Assembly: GCA_040954595.2 (NCBI GenBank)
Contig: CM082596.2
Span: forward strand, 6,200,001 to 6,264,000
Reading direction: 5' to 3'
DNA from: Balanoglossus misakiensis
Taxonomy: Eukaryota > Hemichordata
DNA: 64,000 nt
The notes under the pieces are model-generated. The model searched no databases. It had not been told where the DNA came from and saw only the letters and a program-made list of their open reading frames with translations. This document shows, in pieces, positions 1 to 11,439 of this stretch. Each line of letters begins with the position of its first letter. Position 1 is the first letter of the stretch. The translations under genes were made by a program, and so were the position numbers.

Positions 1-773
1 CTTTCAAGCGAACTACACGTATTGATGATGTTACTGATGAGATACTTTTCAGAGCTGTGTTTTGAAGGGAAAAAAGGGAATTCAGCCGCGCGCTCCATTA
101 GCGTTTTTTTTTCATCAAAAGCCGTACAGATCAATAGAATACACGGCTATTGCATATTGCCCACGATAATGCATTTCGGGCGCTCCTGACTTGGCGAGCT
201 CTCAAGAGCGTAGTGCTTTACCTGCTCGTATACGAAACGCAACAACCCATCAGCGAGACATGTACACGGGCGAGTGGAAATCGACAGAAGACGCGAAATC
301 AGCACATCTTCAGACGTCAGCGCCTAATAGTTCATTTTGCTCCGAAGCCACGGCCCCCGAGGCGATGCGGGGAAAACCGTCGACGATTGACGGTTTCGGC
401 GAAGTGGACACGTCTCTTTGCCACATTGTCGTGTTCATTCGTCGCAGAAAAAAAATCCCGACGCAATAAAATTGTTATAGTATTATATTACCTCTGTTTC
501 ACAACTACACATACGGGGGATTCTTTCCGAATGGAACTGAACGCAGCCTAACAGACCGGATCGACCACAACAAACAAAGGCGAGACATAACACAGATAAA
601 AAACCGAGGCGGAGAATTTTTTAAATAACACCATCGATATGTGTTTGCTGGAATCGATCCCGACGCCATCTTTCCTCGGAGGCATTTTAATTGGGCACCA
701 GAAATGAGCGTTTTGTCCCAAACTAAATGTAATTTTTCCTGATTATCTCCGTCTTAAGTAAGTTGAACAAATC

Positions 774-790
774 GGGGGGGGGGGGGGGGG
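774..790. repeat. Poly-G tract, 17 bp
   Basis: An uninterrupted run of 17 G. Similar G or C runs of 12-18 bp recur at 1213, 7173, 12148, 17944, 28021 and 38457, so long G runs are a habit of this genome. They are G-quadruplex capable and prone to sequencing length error. Confidence 0.9.
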
Positions 791-1212
791 AGTGGCACAT
801 CATATTTAGAAATTAACCACTCTTCGCTGATGACCCAGTGTGTGTTTCAACCTGGGGAAATTGACACAAATCCTGTGCCCCACGTAGAATAACCAATCAG
901 GTAAACGCGTATCGTGCATTTCGCTTCGCGTCGTCTCCATCTTCTTTTGAGGCGGTGTCATGGCGACAAGTTCATGGTGAATAAAGCACCCCTTCCATTC
1001 AACTGCAGTTTATTATTTTTCTCTAGAGTGAGAGAGATGCAGACGCGAGACTTTGAATACCGTTGGCTCTTTCTGGCGGCCTCGCCTCCCTTGAAAGACA
1101 TATCTGCGCGGATGGTTCTGCGCATAAGCGTGTATTAGACACAATGTGATAGGTTAGTAATGAGCAATTACTAGGAAAACACGAACCGTGTGCGGAGTGC
1201 GGATCATGCGTT

Positions 1213-1224
1213 GGGGGGGGGGGG
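1213..1224. repeat. Poly-G tract, 12 bp
   Basis: An uninterrupted run of 12 G read directly from the sequence. Confidence 0.85.
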
Positions 1225-2164
1225 CCTCAAAGCCGCTTTGAAATGTTAACGTGTTTGTATTTGAACGCCAATTATGACACAGATATCTGAAATTTAATCG
1301 GTGCTACACGCATGATTAAACCGTACACGTCAAGACACAGGCAGTGTCTCGTGTTGGTCAAGTTCACTGCTCCACTCGTATATAGATTTAGGCGCCCTTT
1401 GCCTAGAGAGCGGGGAATGATATACACACAGGTAGAAATGGCCAACCGCACCACTGGAGGCCCACATGGCGCACTTATGAGGAAAACTCAAAACTCGGCC
1501 AAGAAAATCTACGTGAGAAACAGAATCCAGCCACAAGGGCTGGCGGTTTGACCACGGTTCACGACCACGCCGGCAAACAATCACCGTACTCGCATTTGAG
1601 CACGATTATGAATCCGAACCACACTGAGGCATTACGTGATAATATCTATAAGAGCGAGGAGCGGAAATGTACAGCGAATTTCTGACTGCTAAATTGTCAG
1701 TAATGGACAAGCAATGTTACAGTGAAACAGACACAGATTACTTTTTTTCTCCCTTCCATGTGAAATGACTCCAAACAACGCACGGTGTAATTGGATTTTA
1801 GGGTCCACGGTGACATGTACGCCGTCTCCTTCTCTAAATAATTGACAGAAAGCACCGAAAAATCTTTCACCGAGATATAGCTGGGGTCGTGGCATCCTTG
1901 TCAAATGAACCCCATTCTAACTTGTTTTCCTTCGAGTATGATATTTTAAAATCCCTTTTTGTTCGGTTTGAGTGCGGCAGCCTATTAAAGTGTCGATCGT
2001 ATGACAAGCTCCACTGTACAAGATACCGAATAGGTTTCTCCTTCGACATCTGTAAGGGACAGTCAATTATTCTGCAGGGGTAGGGACTATCTCGCACGCC
2101 AATATTTTTTCTGGGAGTATGTCAGGTAGATGTAAAGGGCGGACATACATACATATATACATAG

Positions 2165-2183
2165 CGAGAGAGAGAGAGAGAGA
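2165..2183. repeat. (AG)n microsatellite
   Basis: About nine AG units in a row, next to a short run of CATA-type units just upstream. Confidence 0.85.
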
Positions 2184-3687
2184 TAGCTTTCAACACTGTA
2201 ATTTGAGTGCAATTGGCAAACATGAAATCGACACCAACCACCGAATCAAAGGTTCACCAAGGTTATGCTAACTCCTGTCACATTTTGAAACGATGGTTTA
2301 CTTTCAACATGTAACCAAACACAATCGCATGAGGAGCGCAGACGACACATGGAATGACCTACGCCAAGGTACTGGTTAATGCAAGTTGGTGATGTCTGCC
2401 TGTGACAGTGTTTCTTTGCTTGTATCTGATTGTTTTCAGAGGAACAGTGAATATACTAAAAGATGATCTACGGAACATATTTTATTGTTTCCCCCACCGC
2501 ATGCTGCTGGCCACCACCATTATACTTATATAAACGCTTATCGATTAATCCGACAGCTCAAGGTTAATCCTGGTCGCGTTGACATATATGGCAGCAGATG
2601 GGTTTTGGGCGGACATTTCTGTTCGCTGTCCCTCTTTTTTGGGGACAAGAATTTGTCTACTTTTTGCACCACGTGGCTCAGATGATAGACTCAGAGTCTT
2701 AAGTACTATCGACTGTCTTCCAAAAAAACGAGGTCCCATCAGCCGAGCAGCCGAAATGATGCGACAGCTCGCGTTTTCAAAACGGGGCATTATCGACGAA
2801 ATGTCAACGCAAAGCAGGGGCGATTGAAAAGAAGACAGCAACTGGCTCGTCATCTGTGCGCCATATGCGCAGAACAAAGGCAGAAGTCGCCGGGTATTCA
2901 TCACCAAAGACCTGTTTTGCTTAATAAGATAAAAAACGGAGACAAAACATCGGCAGATGTCGGTTGACTTTTAGATGGAACGCCTGATATTCTGTCACGA
3001 AATGTCGAGTATTTGATATCAAGAAATGAGACAGTCCGACAATAGATCGATACGGCGATTTGCTGGAGTGGTTTGAGATCGCCCGAGAACGACGCATGCG
3101 TGGTTATGGAAGAGCATGCGCGATGTTCACGACCCGTGACTGGAGTATAGTATAGTTTGTTCAATTCGTACAGCTTCGTCATACACCACGCAGTCTGGAA
3201 AATCAATGTCTAACCCTGCGAGAATAAAATCTATTTGAAACGCAATCCCAACTTGAAATAGACACCGTCTTTACCGAACACAATGGCGCGCAAATAGCAC
3301 GTTGAAGACCGCTGGGATTTGAGATGTAAATATGAAATGTACACGTCGAAATGGCACAAGTGAAACGGACAGATATCCGTGGATTATGTTCCTTGGTAGA
3401 AATTAACACATTTACATGTACTGACAGAGCTCTAAATGCCAAGGTGAGCTTTAATGGAATCTGACAAGCGCTTGCTGATCCCCTGCAAGGGGTAGTCCAA
3501 CTATTTTCAGACGCAGTGCGGCCCAAGTTCATAACGTCAACCAATGTGTACTCCAATTATTGACCCATTTGTGTGTCGGATTTTTCGTGAAGAGGTCTCA
3601 AAAATGTGCACGTGGTTAACTGTGTGTATTTTCAGCATACCATGCTGAAATGCTGTCACCATTCAACCCACACTCTGCATGCGCATG

Positions 3688-3689
3688 GC

Positions 3690-3753
<64 letters not shown>

Positions 3754-3818
3754 TGATGGTAATGATGATGATGGTGATGATGATGATGATGTGATGGTAA
3801 TGATGATGATGGTGGTGG

Positions 3819-3868
<50 letters not shown>
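3688..3868. repeat. (GAT)n trinucleotide array with internal 38-bp duplication
   Basis: About 180 bp of GAT/ATG triplets. Within it the variant string GTGATGGTAATGATGATGAT occurs twice, at 3753 and 3791, 38 bp apart, so the array grew both by triplet slippage and by duplication of a larger unit. The poly-Asp, poly-His and poly-Ile open frames across it are products of the repeat, not genes. Confidence 0.95.
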
Positions 3869-5175
3869 TCAGTGATGATAGTGGTAGCGATGGCGACGAT
3901 GATTACAATGATGATCACGATCGCCATCACACCGCATTGCCCACAGCGGTTTTGTTAATATTGCACTTTTCATTCGACCGTCACTAGCAACATATTAAGT
4001 GACAAGTAAATCTCCTTCTGTTGTCAGAATGTCAATACCCGGTGCCTTGTTGAATAGAGACACATCTGACAAATCCCTTGTCGAGTTCTACACTGACAAA
4101 CGCCTGTCTTATTAACTGGTCTCCAACGCGAGCGTTTCCGTGTGTATGCATCGATTCTTGTGAAAGAGAAGGAAATCGACCACATTATGTATGGATGCGA
4201 CGGCGTACTCATATATTAGCCAAAATGCTGATTGTCAGATTGAATGAAAGTCCTGATTTTAATTTTGAGAATTACAATGGCTTTCGAATTCAACCTGCAT
4301 TAGCAACCCGCGAGTCAGTCAATTGTGGGGGGAAACCTCATTAACGAATCGATAGAGTTCCTATGCTATGATAGCTTAAGTCAGAACGGTGAACCTCGTT
4401 GACCCCAGACGCTTCGTTCGCGTCCAATTTCGCCTTTATCTGCGATCTCAATTCGTCGATAATTTGCTCGTGGTTGGCTTTCTATGGGAGCGCCTCTCGT
4501 TTCCACGGCAAACATTGACCTGGTGCCCCAGAGCAAATTTTCCCAACAGACTCCTCCAATTGTGCGCGAGGAAATTAGACCCAGCGAAACGCGGCGCTGA
4601 CACCGCGCTTAAACACAAACGGGATTAATGCGTCATTATCTACTCATTTGCCGGAGTTATGCAGACAATTACGGATCTGATGACGGCAAAATTAAAATTT
4701 TCTCGTCTGAGCCTCGGCTGACTGCTTCTCCTTTGTGGCGGGGCGATCAGTGCTGTCGTCTCTTTCTTTCCTCTGAAGTGAGAATCGGTGCCACCAGCTT
4801 CCTTCCCTTCGTCTAAATCCGGGCACTTTTCAGCGCAGATTACAGCTGTTTGCCGCAACACCCGAAAATGAGTTCTTTAAGTGAGGTTTCTACCAAGAGG
4901 TATAGACCGAGATATTTGTCGGTTTTTATCTTAGCAGGCTGAAAAGCTTCAACAATTTTCCCGCCTGGTCCTCTATGACGTGATATACCACAGTGAATAC
5001 ATCAAGCCTATAATAATATCCCCTTGTACAGCTATCTTTTACTTGTTGCACACATTCAAATTCAACTGCTTTCGGTACTGCTTCATGCAAGAGCATTAGG
5101 AACACTATAGCAAAATCGGAAAATGTTCCCATGTTTTTCTTCAAATAACAGATGGAGAGTGATTTTTCTTCTGTG
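3869..5175. other. No supported gene
   Basis: Overlapping open frames at 4024-4344, 4389-4628 and 4640-4861 lie on both strands, have no paired splice sites, and have no recognisable motifs. Nothing else distinctive was seen. Confidence 0.45.
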
Positions 5176-5193
5176 GCCGGTTACGTAACCGGC
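5176..5193. promoter_or_regulatory. 18-bp perfect palindrome centred on TTACGTAA
   Basis: GCCGGTTACGTAACCGGC is identical to its reverse complement over 18 bp. Its core TTACGTAA is the ideal binding site of PAR-bZIP/E4BP4-type factors (DBP, TEF, HLF, NFIL3 family). The motif match is seen directly; binding or function is inference, since no gene start is evident next to it. Confidence 0.45.
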
Positions 5194-5277
5194 TCAATCG
5201 CTCGGGTACAATCACCAAATATTGGAAGATTCTCTTCCTGGTGACATTTATACTAGAATGCTACATGTCACCTGCGG

Positions 5278-5398
5278 CAATAACGCCATCTTGAGAATCG
5301 CACGGGTTTGTGGGATTTGCGCAGTTTGACTCCCCAGCACTGTGGTTGGGATATATGCCCCACAACCCAATGCGGTTTCCAAGATGGCGGCGTTACAA
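5278..5398. repeat. Foldback element with YY1-like motifs in both arms
   Basis: The left arm begins TAACGCCATCTTGAGAATCG. The right arm ends CAAGATGGCGGCGTTA, and its reverse complement matches the left arm with small gaps for about 40 bp, including the GGGTTTGTGGG / GGGTTGTGGGG part. This is an imperfect inverted repeat of about 120 bp with a short central spacer, consistent with a foldback MITE. Both arms carry AAGATGGCG, the YY1 core, so a copy near a gene could import a promoter-like motif. Confidence 0.6.
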
Positions 5399-5565
5399 TA
5401 ACAAATCTTACCTTGGCAGCAAAATGTGATCAGGGACTTCCGTCACGTAATCCTGAAGATGTGAAAACGAACTGCAAGTGACACCGCTATTTGGATCGTA
5501 GTGTAGGTTAGTGATACCCCAAAATACTTCAGTCTTTCTTGCTGGTGGGTAAATGCTGAAGGGAG

Positions 5566-5633
5566 TAGCTGTGGTACGCAGCTGTACCGTTGCCCGACCC
5601 CCCCTCCCACGGTACAGCTGCGTAACATAGCTA
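5566..5633. repeat. Long-stem hairpin (16-bp perfect arms, about 25 bp with mismatches)
   Basis: The arms 5575-5590 and 5609-5624 are perfect 16-bp reverse complements, separated by an 18-nt C-rich loop. Pairing continues outward with mismatches to TAGCT at 5566 and AGCTA at 5633, giving about 25 paired positions. Total length is about 68 nt. The geometry resembles a pre-miRNA on either strand, but a short inverted-repeat element is equally likely. Confidence 0.5.
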
Positions 5634-5756
5634 TGGCGGGAGATGATGATTCAAGAACACAGAATGTGAACCATTTGTAAATATCAATCTTCTAGTTCTT
5701 CAACAGTCGTCTGCGCTTTCAAACATTATCGGCGCAACCGTTTACACAAATAAACG

Positions 5757-5802
5757 CTCTCTCTCTCTCTTTCTCGCTCTCTCTCTCCCCCTCTCTCTCT
5801 CA
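5757..5802. repeat. (CT)n-rich pyrimidine tract
   Basis: Almost pure CT dinucleotides with a few T or C interruptions over about 46 bp. Confidence 0.85.
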
Positions 5803-5805
5803 TCA

Positions 5806-7172
5806 CGCCCTCCCTGTCTGTCTCCCAGTTTAGCACACAATATTTGAGCCAACCCCGGGAGCCAACCACAAGAATCGAACGTTTTGCATTCGCCAAAACA
5901 GACCCTGGGACGAACTATGTTTTGGCGATTTCATCACTTCCCCAGGTAGGATATTTTCTATAGATACATTCATCATCATAACGCCAGACAATCTACAAAC
6001 CAGTTTGATGCATACAATTGATATATCGAAAAGTTTTTGTGGCAGTTTTTCTTACGGGTCAATATTTTCCTGGAGCGAGTCTTCAATCTTTTATATAGGG
6101 TTCAATATCAGGGGAATAATATTTGCTTCCATGACTAGCGTGGGTCGGTGGACATTGCTGAGTGATTGACGAAGCATCTCTGTGTTTATTTTCCATGAGT
6201 AGAATGACGTTTGTTTGGCATTTTCGTGTAAAAAGGGTGGCGGTTGTTTTCACTTAGACACGGCCATATGCCGACAGGGTGATTCAATATGGGCAAAACA
6301 AGGATCCTTTAGGGGGCGGCGCAGATGTACGCGTGCGCGTGGCCGCTCGAAAACAAACCCCAGCTGGTGCGCAACTCGAACCGGTCCCTGCCCCGTGATT
6401 GGAACCATCTGAAATCACCGTGTAACCGTGTGAATGAAACCCCGAGAATGGCCGGCTGCGCAGTAGTAGAGATCTTATTCTACAGATTCCATGACAGCTT
6501 TGCTATGGGTGGCATAATCAGACAGACCCCGGTGCTTTGCATGTTGCGCTCCGTCATCATCAGAGGAGCTGCTTGGGTCACCAATCGCAACCGCTCTCCA
6601 TGAAACCATGACAACCATCGTGCGACCACAATTCCTTAGAATACCCCCATCATCTGGATCAGCAGAAACGGGAATTCACAAAAACGAACTGCACATGCAG
6701 GGACTACTATAGATGAAACACCAAGCTGTTACCTAATTCTTCCATAACACTTGTACCAGAGCCTTCGGCTGACCCCCCCCCCCACACACACACTCACATA
6801 CTATCATGATGCCATGTGTGTTATATAGACGGTCTCAGCTATCATACAACAGATGGAGACCTGGGGCGTTATTTTCAAAGCCTCCGTAAGCATGAACAAG
6901 TGATAGACTCTTTTATCACATTTGCTTTACTTCCTGTACGTCAATGAGTGAACTCCGTTTCCTTATTCGCCTTCTGAGCGAGGTCTTTTTTCGGTCTCAG
7001 ACAACCACGCTTGTGAAAGCTGTCTAAGGGAGATTTCAGTTATTATGAGGGCGGGGTGGACCAAGGGAAATTGCGGGCGGTCCATCATGTAAAATATGAC
7101 CCTCCCCGTTTCCTCTGGCCCTGTCCCTCATTAACTGCCCAAGCGACCATAGTTGGTATATCAAACAAAATT
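5806..7172. other. No supported gene
   Basis: The sequence has mixed composition. Open frames at 6215-6603 overlap in two frames and lack splice support. A short CA/C-rich run lies near 6774-6800. Confidence 0.4.
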
Positions 7173-7186
7173 GGGGGGGGGGGGGG
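7173..7186. repeat. Poly-G tract, 14 bp
   Basis: An uninterrupted run of 14 G read directly from the sequence. Confidence 0.85.
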
Positions 7187-7202
7187 TTGTCAGAGTAACA
7201 GC

Positions 7203-7227
7203 TATTGCCCCTTTATATAGGGCAATA
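7203..7227. promoter_or_regulatory. Inverted repeat enclosing a TATA-like core
   Basis: ATTGCCC at 7204-7210 and GGGCAAT at 7220-7226 are exact inverted arms around CTTTATATA. The core could act as a TATA box about 100 bp upstream of the candidate start codon at 7319. The match is visible; the promoter role is inferred. Confidence 0.3.
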
Positions 7228-7318
7228 ATATCCAAATATTTTCCAGGAGACCCTTTTTTTCTCTTAATACATAATACACATGATACGAGATGCAGTCGAT
7301 GGCTAAACACGCCGCCGC

Positions 7319-7486
7319 ATGCCCGACATAGTTTTCCGGGAAAACATATCCTTCTCCAGCAGCTTGATCAATATTCCCACGGCGTTGTCAGGGCAACCGA
7401 ACGAGGAGCAGTCGCATTTGCAGACAAAGCCACCGCGCCGCCCACAAAGATTTCCAAATTATATCGAAAAGGATAACTTGCCAAAC
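7319..7486 (+). CDS. Candidate first coding exon, product unknown
   Basis: An ATG opens a 56-codon frame (start MPDIVFRENISFSSSLINIP, Pro/Gln/Arg-rich middle, end YIEKDNLPN) that stops exactly at a strong splice donor, AAAC|GTAAGT. The exon ends in phase 0. The start context is poor (C at -3), and a short upstream ATG frame (7290-7331) overlaps it out of frame. I could not find the next exon, and the unspliced frame runs on only to 7567. No domain is recognised. The local TATA-like inverted repeat at 7203-7227 supports a start exon. A chance frame in stop-poor DNA remains possible. Confidence 0.3.
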
Positions 7487-10400
7487 GTAAGTGGCGGTGT
7501 ATTTTTCCCTCAATCTGTGGTGTGCGTTCTTTGCAAGCTCGTTGTCACGAGAAATGCCTCAGTCTAATCTACGTCAGATGTATGTCATCCTACCGCTTGC
7601 AGTCAGCGTGTCAAAAGTATGGATAGTAAATTTCATAAATGGTCTGTGTGTGTGTCCCCCTCTCTCTGTGTCTCCCTGTGTGTCTGTCTCTCTGTATCCC
7701 CCTATCTCTCTCTCACTCGTTCTCCCCTGCAATACAGAATGGGTAAATCATAACTCGAACTTGAGTACAAGCTGTTGTTTCCTATTCTATTCACATGGTT
7801 CGGCCGTCTTACTTATGACGCTTTGTTGGTCAGCCGACTTGGAATAAGGCACAGGAGGCGCAAAAAGACAGCAACGAGTTGCGGATATTTTACGCCAGTA
7901 TTGGGTTGTGGTTTTTCCCCGTTTGAAACAAAAGGGAGCTAATTAGAACGTCTCGATCGCAGAAGGGGACTTCGGAAGAAGGCGAGAAAATCACAACGAC
8001 GACAGACGGCTCTGTGGCGAGAACGATGAAACTTGTGAACACGAGGAGTTTGGGAGGAAAGACGGGGAGAGGAGTGTTTGTTCGGCTCTCCAGCGAATAC
8101 TTCAAAGGACAACTCGAGAACAAGTGACGGAAATCACATGATGGTAGTTCGTCCTTTACTTTGGAGATCCGCGTCTTCCCCGAGTCGTCAGATTCCGTCC
8201 TAATTAGACGCAATCTGTTCCAGTTTGCAGAAACGCTTGGTCAACAGTTACTAGTATGTCGAATGATGTAGAATACTCAGAGATTAGAAGTTGCAACCAC
8301 TTGGTCTTGATGGAAAAAAAAAGTTGTCTGTCGCATGAAATACCAACTGGTGAAATATCCGCGTTTTTATTTTTTTTCGTTCACGGAGTTGGTGTCTATA
8401 TATACCAGATATTGATTGATACACTTACACACTGGGAATTGTTCAAGACTGGCTGACAGTACGAATCAGAAACCAAAGTGTTTCGCGGTGCTCTAGAATG
8501 ACGCAAAGTACTTCAGGTTCACGGAAAAGGGTCCACGTGCTTGACCTCGTGACATAAACTTGACACAACATCCATTAATGCACTGGGATATGTACTTGAC
8601 GAAGACAGGCTTTTGTATAGCAATAAAGTTTCAATTTATTTTTGGTTCAAAACTTCGCATCAGCCACCTTTGAATTCTATTCCATTCGCCAAAACGTTTT
8701 TTTTATTTAATTCAGTTGTTGGAATAAATAGTTAAATTAGGTAGATAAGATAAGTGTGTATTGATAATGTTGCTACAGACGCATTCTATTTTTGTATTCG
8801 ACTCGATCTGGGAAAAATGGGTCGGATAAGACTTATTACAAGCTTTCACAATTTATCAATATAAAAACACTCGAACATGCGAAACGCATTAAGTCGTAGC
8901 CTAGATCTATAATAGCAGTTTTGCTACGCCACGTTGAAAGTCACGCGAGACATTGCGGGAGTTTCTTTTATACGAAAAGTCATTGCTCGTTACTCGTAGC
9001 ACGGCCAGCCGTTTCCAGTTTGGAATTCCACTCCCGACTGCGTGGTATACTCGGGAATTTCTTATACTAAAAGTAATCTCGCGTTTGCTTTGAAATTAAT
9101 TTCTCGTTCTCCCCGGTTTGGCTTTTCAGCGGGAGGCGACTGCAAATGGGAGGTCATCACCTTGGCGCGCGGCGGTTGGTCCTCGGTGCCACTCGATGCA
9201 ATAAGAGAAAATTGGCCGGTAAAGACGCGGGAAAGAGGGGGGGGGGGGATTGCGTCACGCGATTTGGAAGTCCTCATAAGAAAAATATCTAAGTGATACA
9301 TCATCTCCAGTCACTTGACTGGTCGATTTCATCTGCGCTTGCGCGAGAACAATAGCTCAAAGACATTGTTGAATGATAATTATTTGTTGTTTTCCGCTTA
9401 TATTTTGTACCGATATCAGCCACTCTTAATTCCCAAACCTCTCGTCAAAGAAAACCACAGAAAAAAATAAAGAATGATCACGTTTTGGCATATAGAGAAA
9501 GAGAACGTATTTCTGATACAGCAGAAACAGACATATACACACTTGAACTCGCCCATTCTCCTGGGTACGAGTTCCTGTCGTCTGTTTCCGGTTTTTTACC
9601 TCGTGTTCCCACTCGACTAATTTTTCCTGTCGGCGAGATTACTTTTCACGAGCGAAGATGTTTACAAGTACAGGCACGAACAAATTCGCCCCTGGAAGTG
9701 CCATCCGCGCAACCCGGATGCTCCGTCTCCTAGGAAACGACGCTCCTCTTTCGCCGCATCCGCCGACGCGTTGCCCATGACAGCGCAAAAAAGAAAGAAG
9801 CAGTGCTTCCGACCTTGCACTTTATCTAATGGAAGAACAAGCTATAAAAAAGCTTAATACTGGAGATGCTGTTTGCACAACTAAATCTATCAGTCTGCAT
9901 CATAAAGGATTCTGCTGCTACATTAGAAATGTTGAACGTTTTAATCTAAAATGAAATTATTAAAGACGTGACATTTTGTTCGAAAGAGCACACAGACGAC
10001 ATTTATTTAATGGACCGGCAGCCAAGTTTGTGCCACTCATTTCACGGTTTACAAGACTCCCGTCTACAGACCTATTCACTTGACGGCCAAAAGTACACGG
10101 TGTCAGAGCCCTCGGCAGACCTGATGAATATTTATCAGGTTATGATTGACAACGCTTTTTTTCTTTTATAACGTTAGTGTAATTGTGTTCTGTATCTTGC
10201 AGATGACATTTTCAACTAATGTTATAAATATGACAGTATTACTGTCTTGAAGTGGGGCAATCGCATTAACAGATCCCCTGACAAGCGACTGTCTCTGTCA
10301 ATTTTTGTCCGAGCCGTCACCTTCGATCGAACCTGTCGGATCACTTCTGGTACCGTCGTTGGTTCTACAATAGACGAGTGGTGGGACTGTACGTCTTGCC

Positions 10401-11116
10401 TTCAAATTGCATACAGAGTCATCCACTCGAAAATATACTTTGAAATGTCAAGAATGCGACTGACATGAATGCTGTCGTTTCAATATTAATTTCGGTGTCG
10501 TCAAGTAGGTCTGATCTGCACTTATTGTAATTAGATATTTGGGCCGAGATGACCTGGAATAACTTTATCGGCGGCGTGGTCTACTTTTCGACTGGCCTGG
10601 TTAAGTTTTGGTCTCGATTTGGCAGGTTGGTTTCGGTTGTGACGAAATTGAACCGGCCTGTTCTGGTCTCTTAGATGAAAAAAACAACACGGGTTACTTC
10701 TGTGGGTGCGGTCGGGCATTGCGTATTTTGGTAAAGGGGTGGCCAGTGTACTATTGGCCGATTGGCACATTAAAAAATGGTTACCTTGGACTTGTAATCG
10801 TCGCTTCGTTTGATGTTTCAAATGGTCGCCATTTTATGTGAGCAATGTACATCAGGTATGGGTTACTCACAGCAAAAACTAAAAGTCGACTTTTCAACTG
10901 TTGTTGGGATATTTTTGGTTGGCGATTTTTAATCTGGGTTTAGCGAAGACTGATGATTGTCCGACACTCTTTGTAAGAGATACAGGACCATAAGTATTGT
11001 AAAAAACTCTTCTTTATCATTTATCATTTATGATTCACAAAATTATCAGACTATTCGGCAAAATTCTTTTATGATTTTTCATGCAGTCCCTACTGTATTA
11101 AGCAACTCTTTTCCAG
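7487..11116. other. No confident gene; scattered CpG-rich patches
   Basis: CpG-richer patches occur at about 7960-8200 and 9540-9800. The - strand frame at 7890-8213 has no ATG at its start, and the + frame at 9485-9733 has no splice logic. At 9725-9738 there is GTCTCCTAGGAAAC, an imperfect RFX X-box-like palindrome. The rest is AT-rich. Confidence 0.4.
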
Positions 11117-11252
11117 CGCTCGTAGGATCACCATGGCAACGAAAGATATGACGACTCCTTTCCCGGAAATGGCTAACGGCAACTTGGTGTTGGAAGAATC
11201 AAATAATCACAATTATTCAAGCGTACAAAGGAAAGAAATGGTTTTGTTTGGG
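11117..11252 (+). CDS. Start-codon exon of an unrecognised gene (coding 11133-11252)
   Basis: A strong acceptor (CAACTCTTTTCCAG) precedes 16 nt of 5' UTR and an ATG in near-ideal Kozak context (ATCACCATGG). The 40-codon frame begins MATKDMTTPFPEMANGNLVL and continues with an acidic/polar stretch and QRKEMVLFG. It ends in phase 0 at TTTGGG|GTAATT. An upstream non-coding exon is implied. Composition is that of a soluble, flexible cytosolic N-terminus; no family is recognised. If unspliced the frame would run to 11429. The next acceptor, at 11328-11329, gives a short terminal exon; otherwise the rest of the gene was not found. Confidence 0.5.
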
Positions 11253-11329
11253 GTAATTTGGTTAACATGGAGTCCTTTAGACTTGCGGGCGCTCTTTTGG
11301 TTGCATTTTTATAATTCCGTGTCTTTCAG

Positions 11330-11413
11330 AGTCGGAACGCGCAGCCTTCAGTTCCAATTTGTCTGTGGTCGTGTTCAATGTTCGTCATTCAGCACTGTAA
11401 AGGAAAAGAGTAA
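11330..11413 (+). CDS. Possible terminal exon following 11252
   Basis: The acceptor GTGTCTTTCAG ends a 77-nt putative intron. Read in phase 0 from the exon at 11133-11252, the frame encodes 27 residues (start SRNAQPSVPICLWSCS) to a TAA. Two other frames are also open here for 20-30 codons, so the reading frame is uncertain, as is whether this is coding at all. Confidence 0.2.
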   Translation, partial: SRNAQPSVPICLWSCSMFVIQHCKGKE

Positions 11414-11439
11414 TCTGTCTCTGGTCTAGAAGCGAGCTC

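Larger units (their letters stand above)
1..3687. other. Gene-poor stretch, no supported exon
   Basis: I see no open frame here with a convincing start, splice sites and protein-like composition together. A CpG-richer patch at about 190-470 is open in two overlapping + frames, which is what locally stop-poor GC-rich DNA does by chance. The 120-codon - strand frame at 2545-2907 has no flanking splice logic or recognisable motif. Apart from short homopolymer and dinucleotide tracts listed separately, the stretch looks like ordinary intergenic or intronic DNA. Confidence 0.5.

Noticed and set aside
3606-3930. Poly-Asp/Met and poly-Ile/His open frames
   Set aside because: They are translations of the GAT triplet array with no gene-like flanks.
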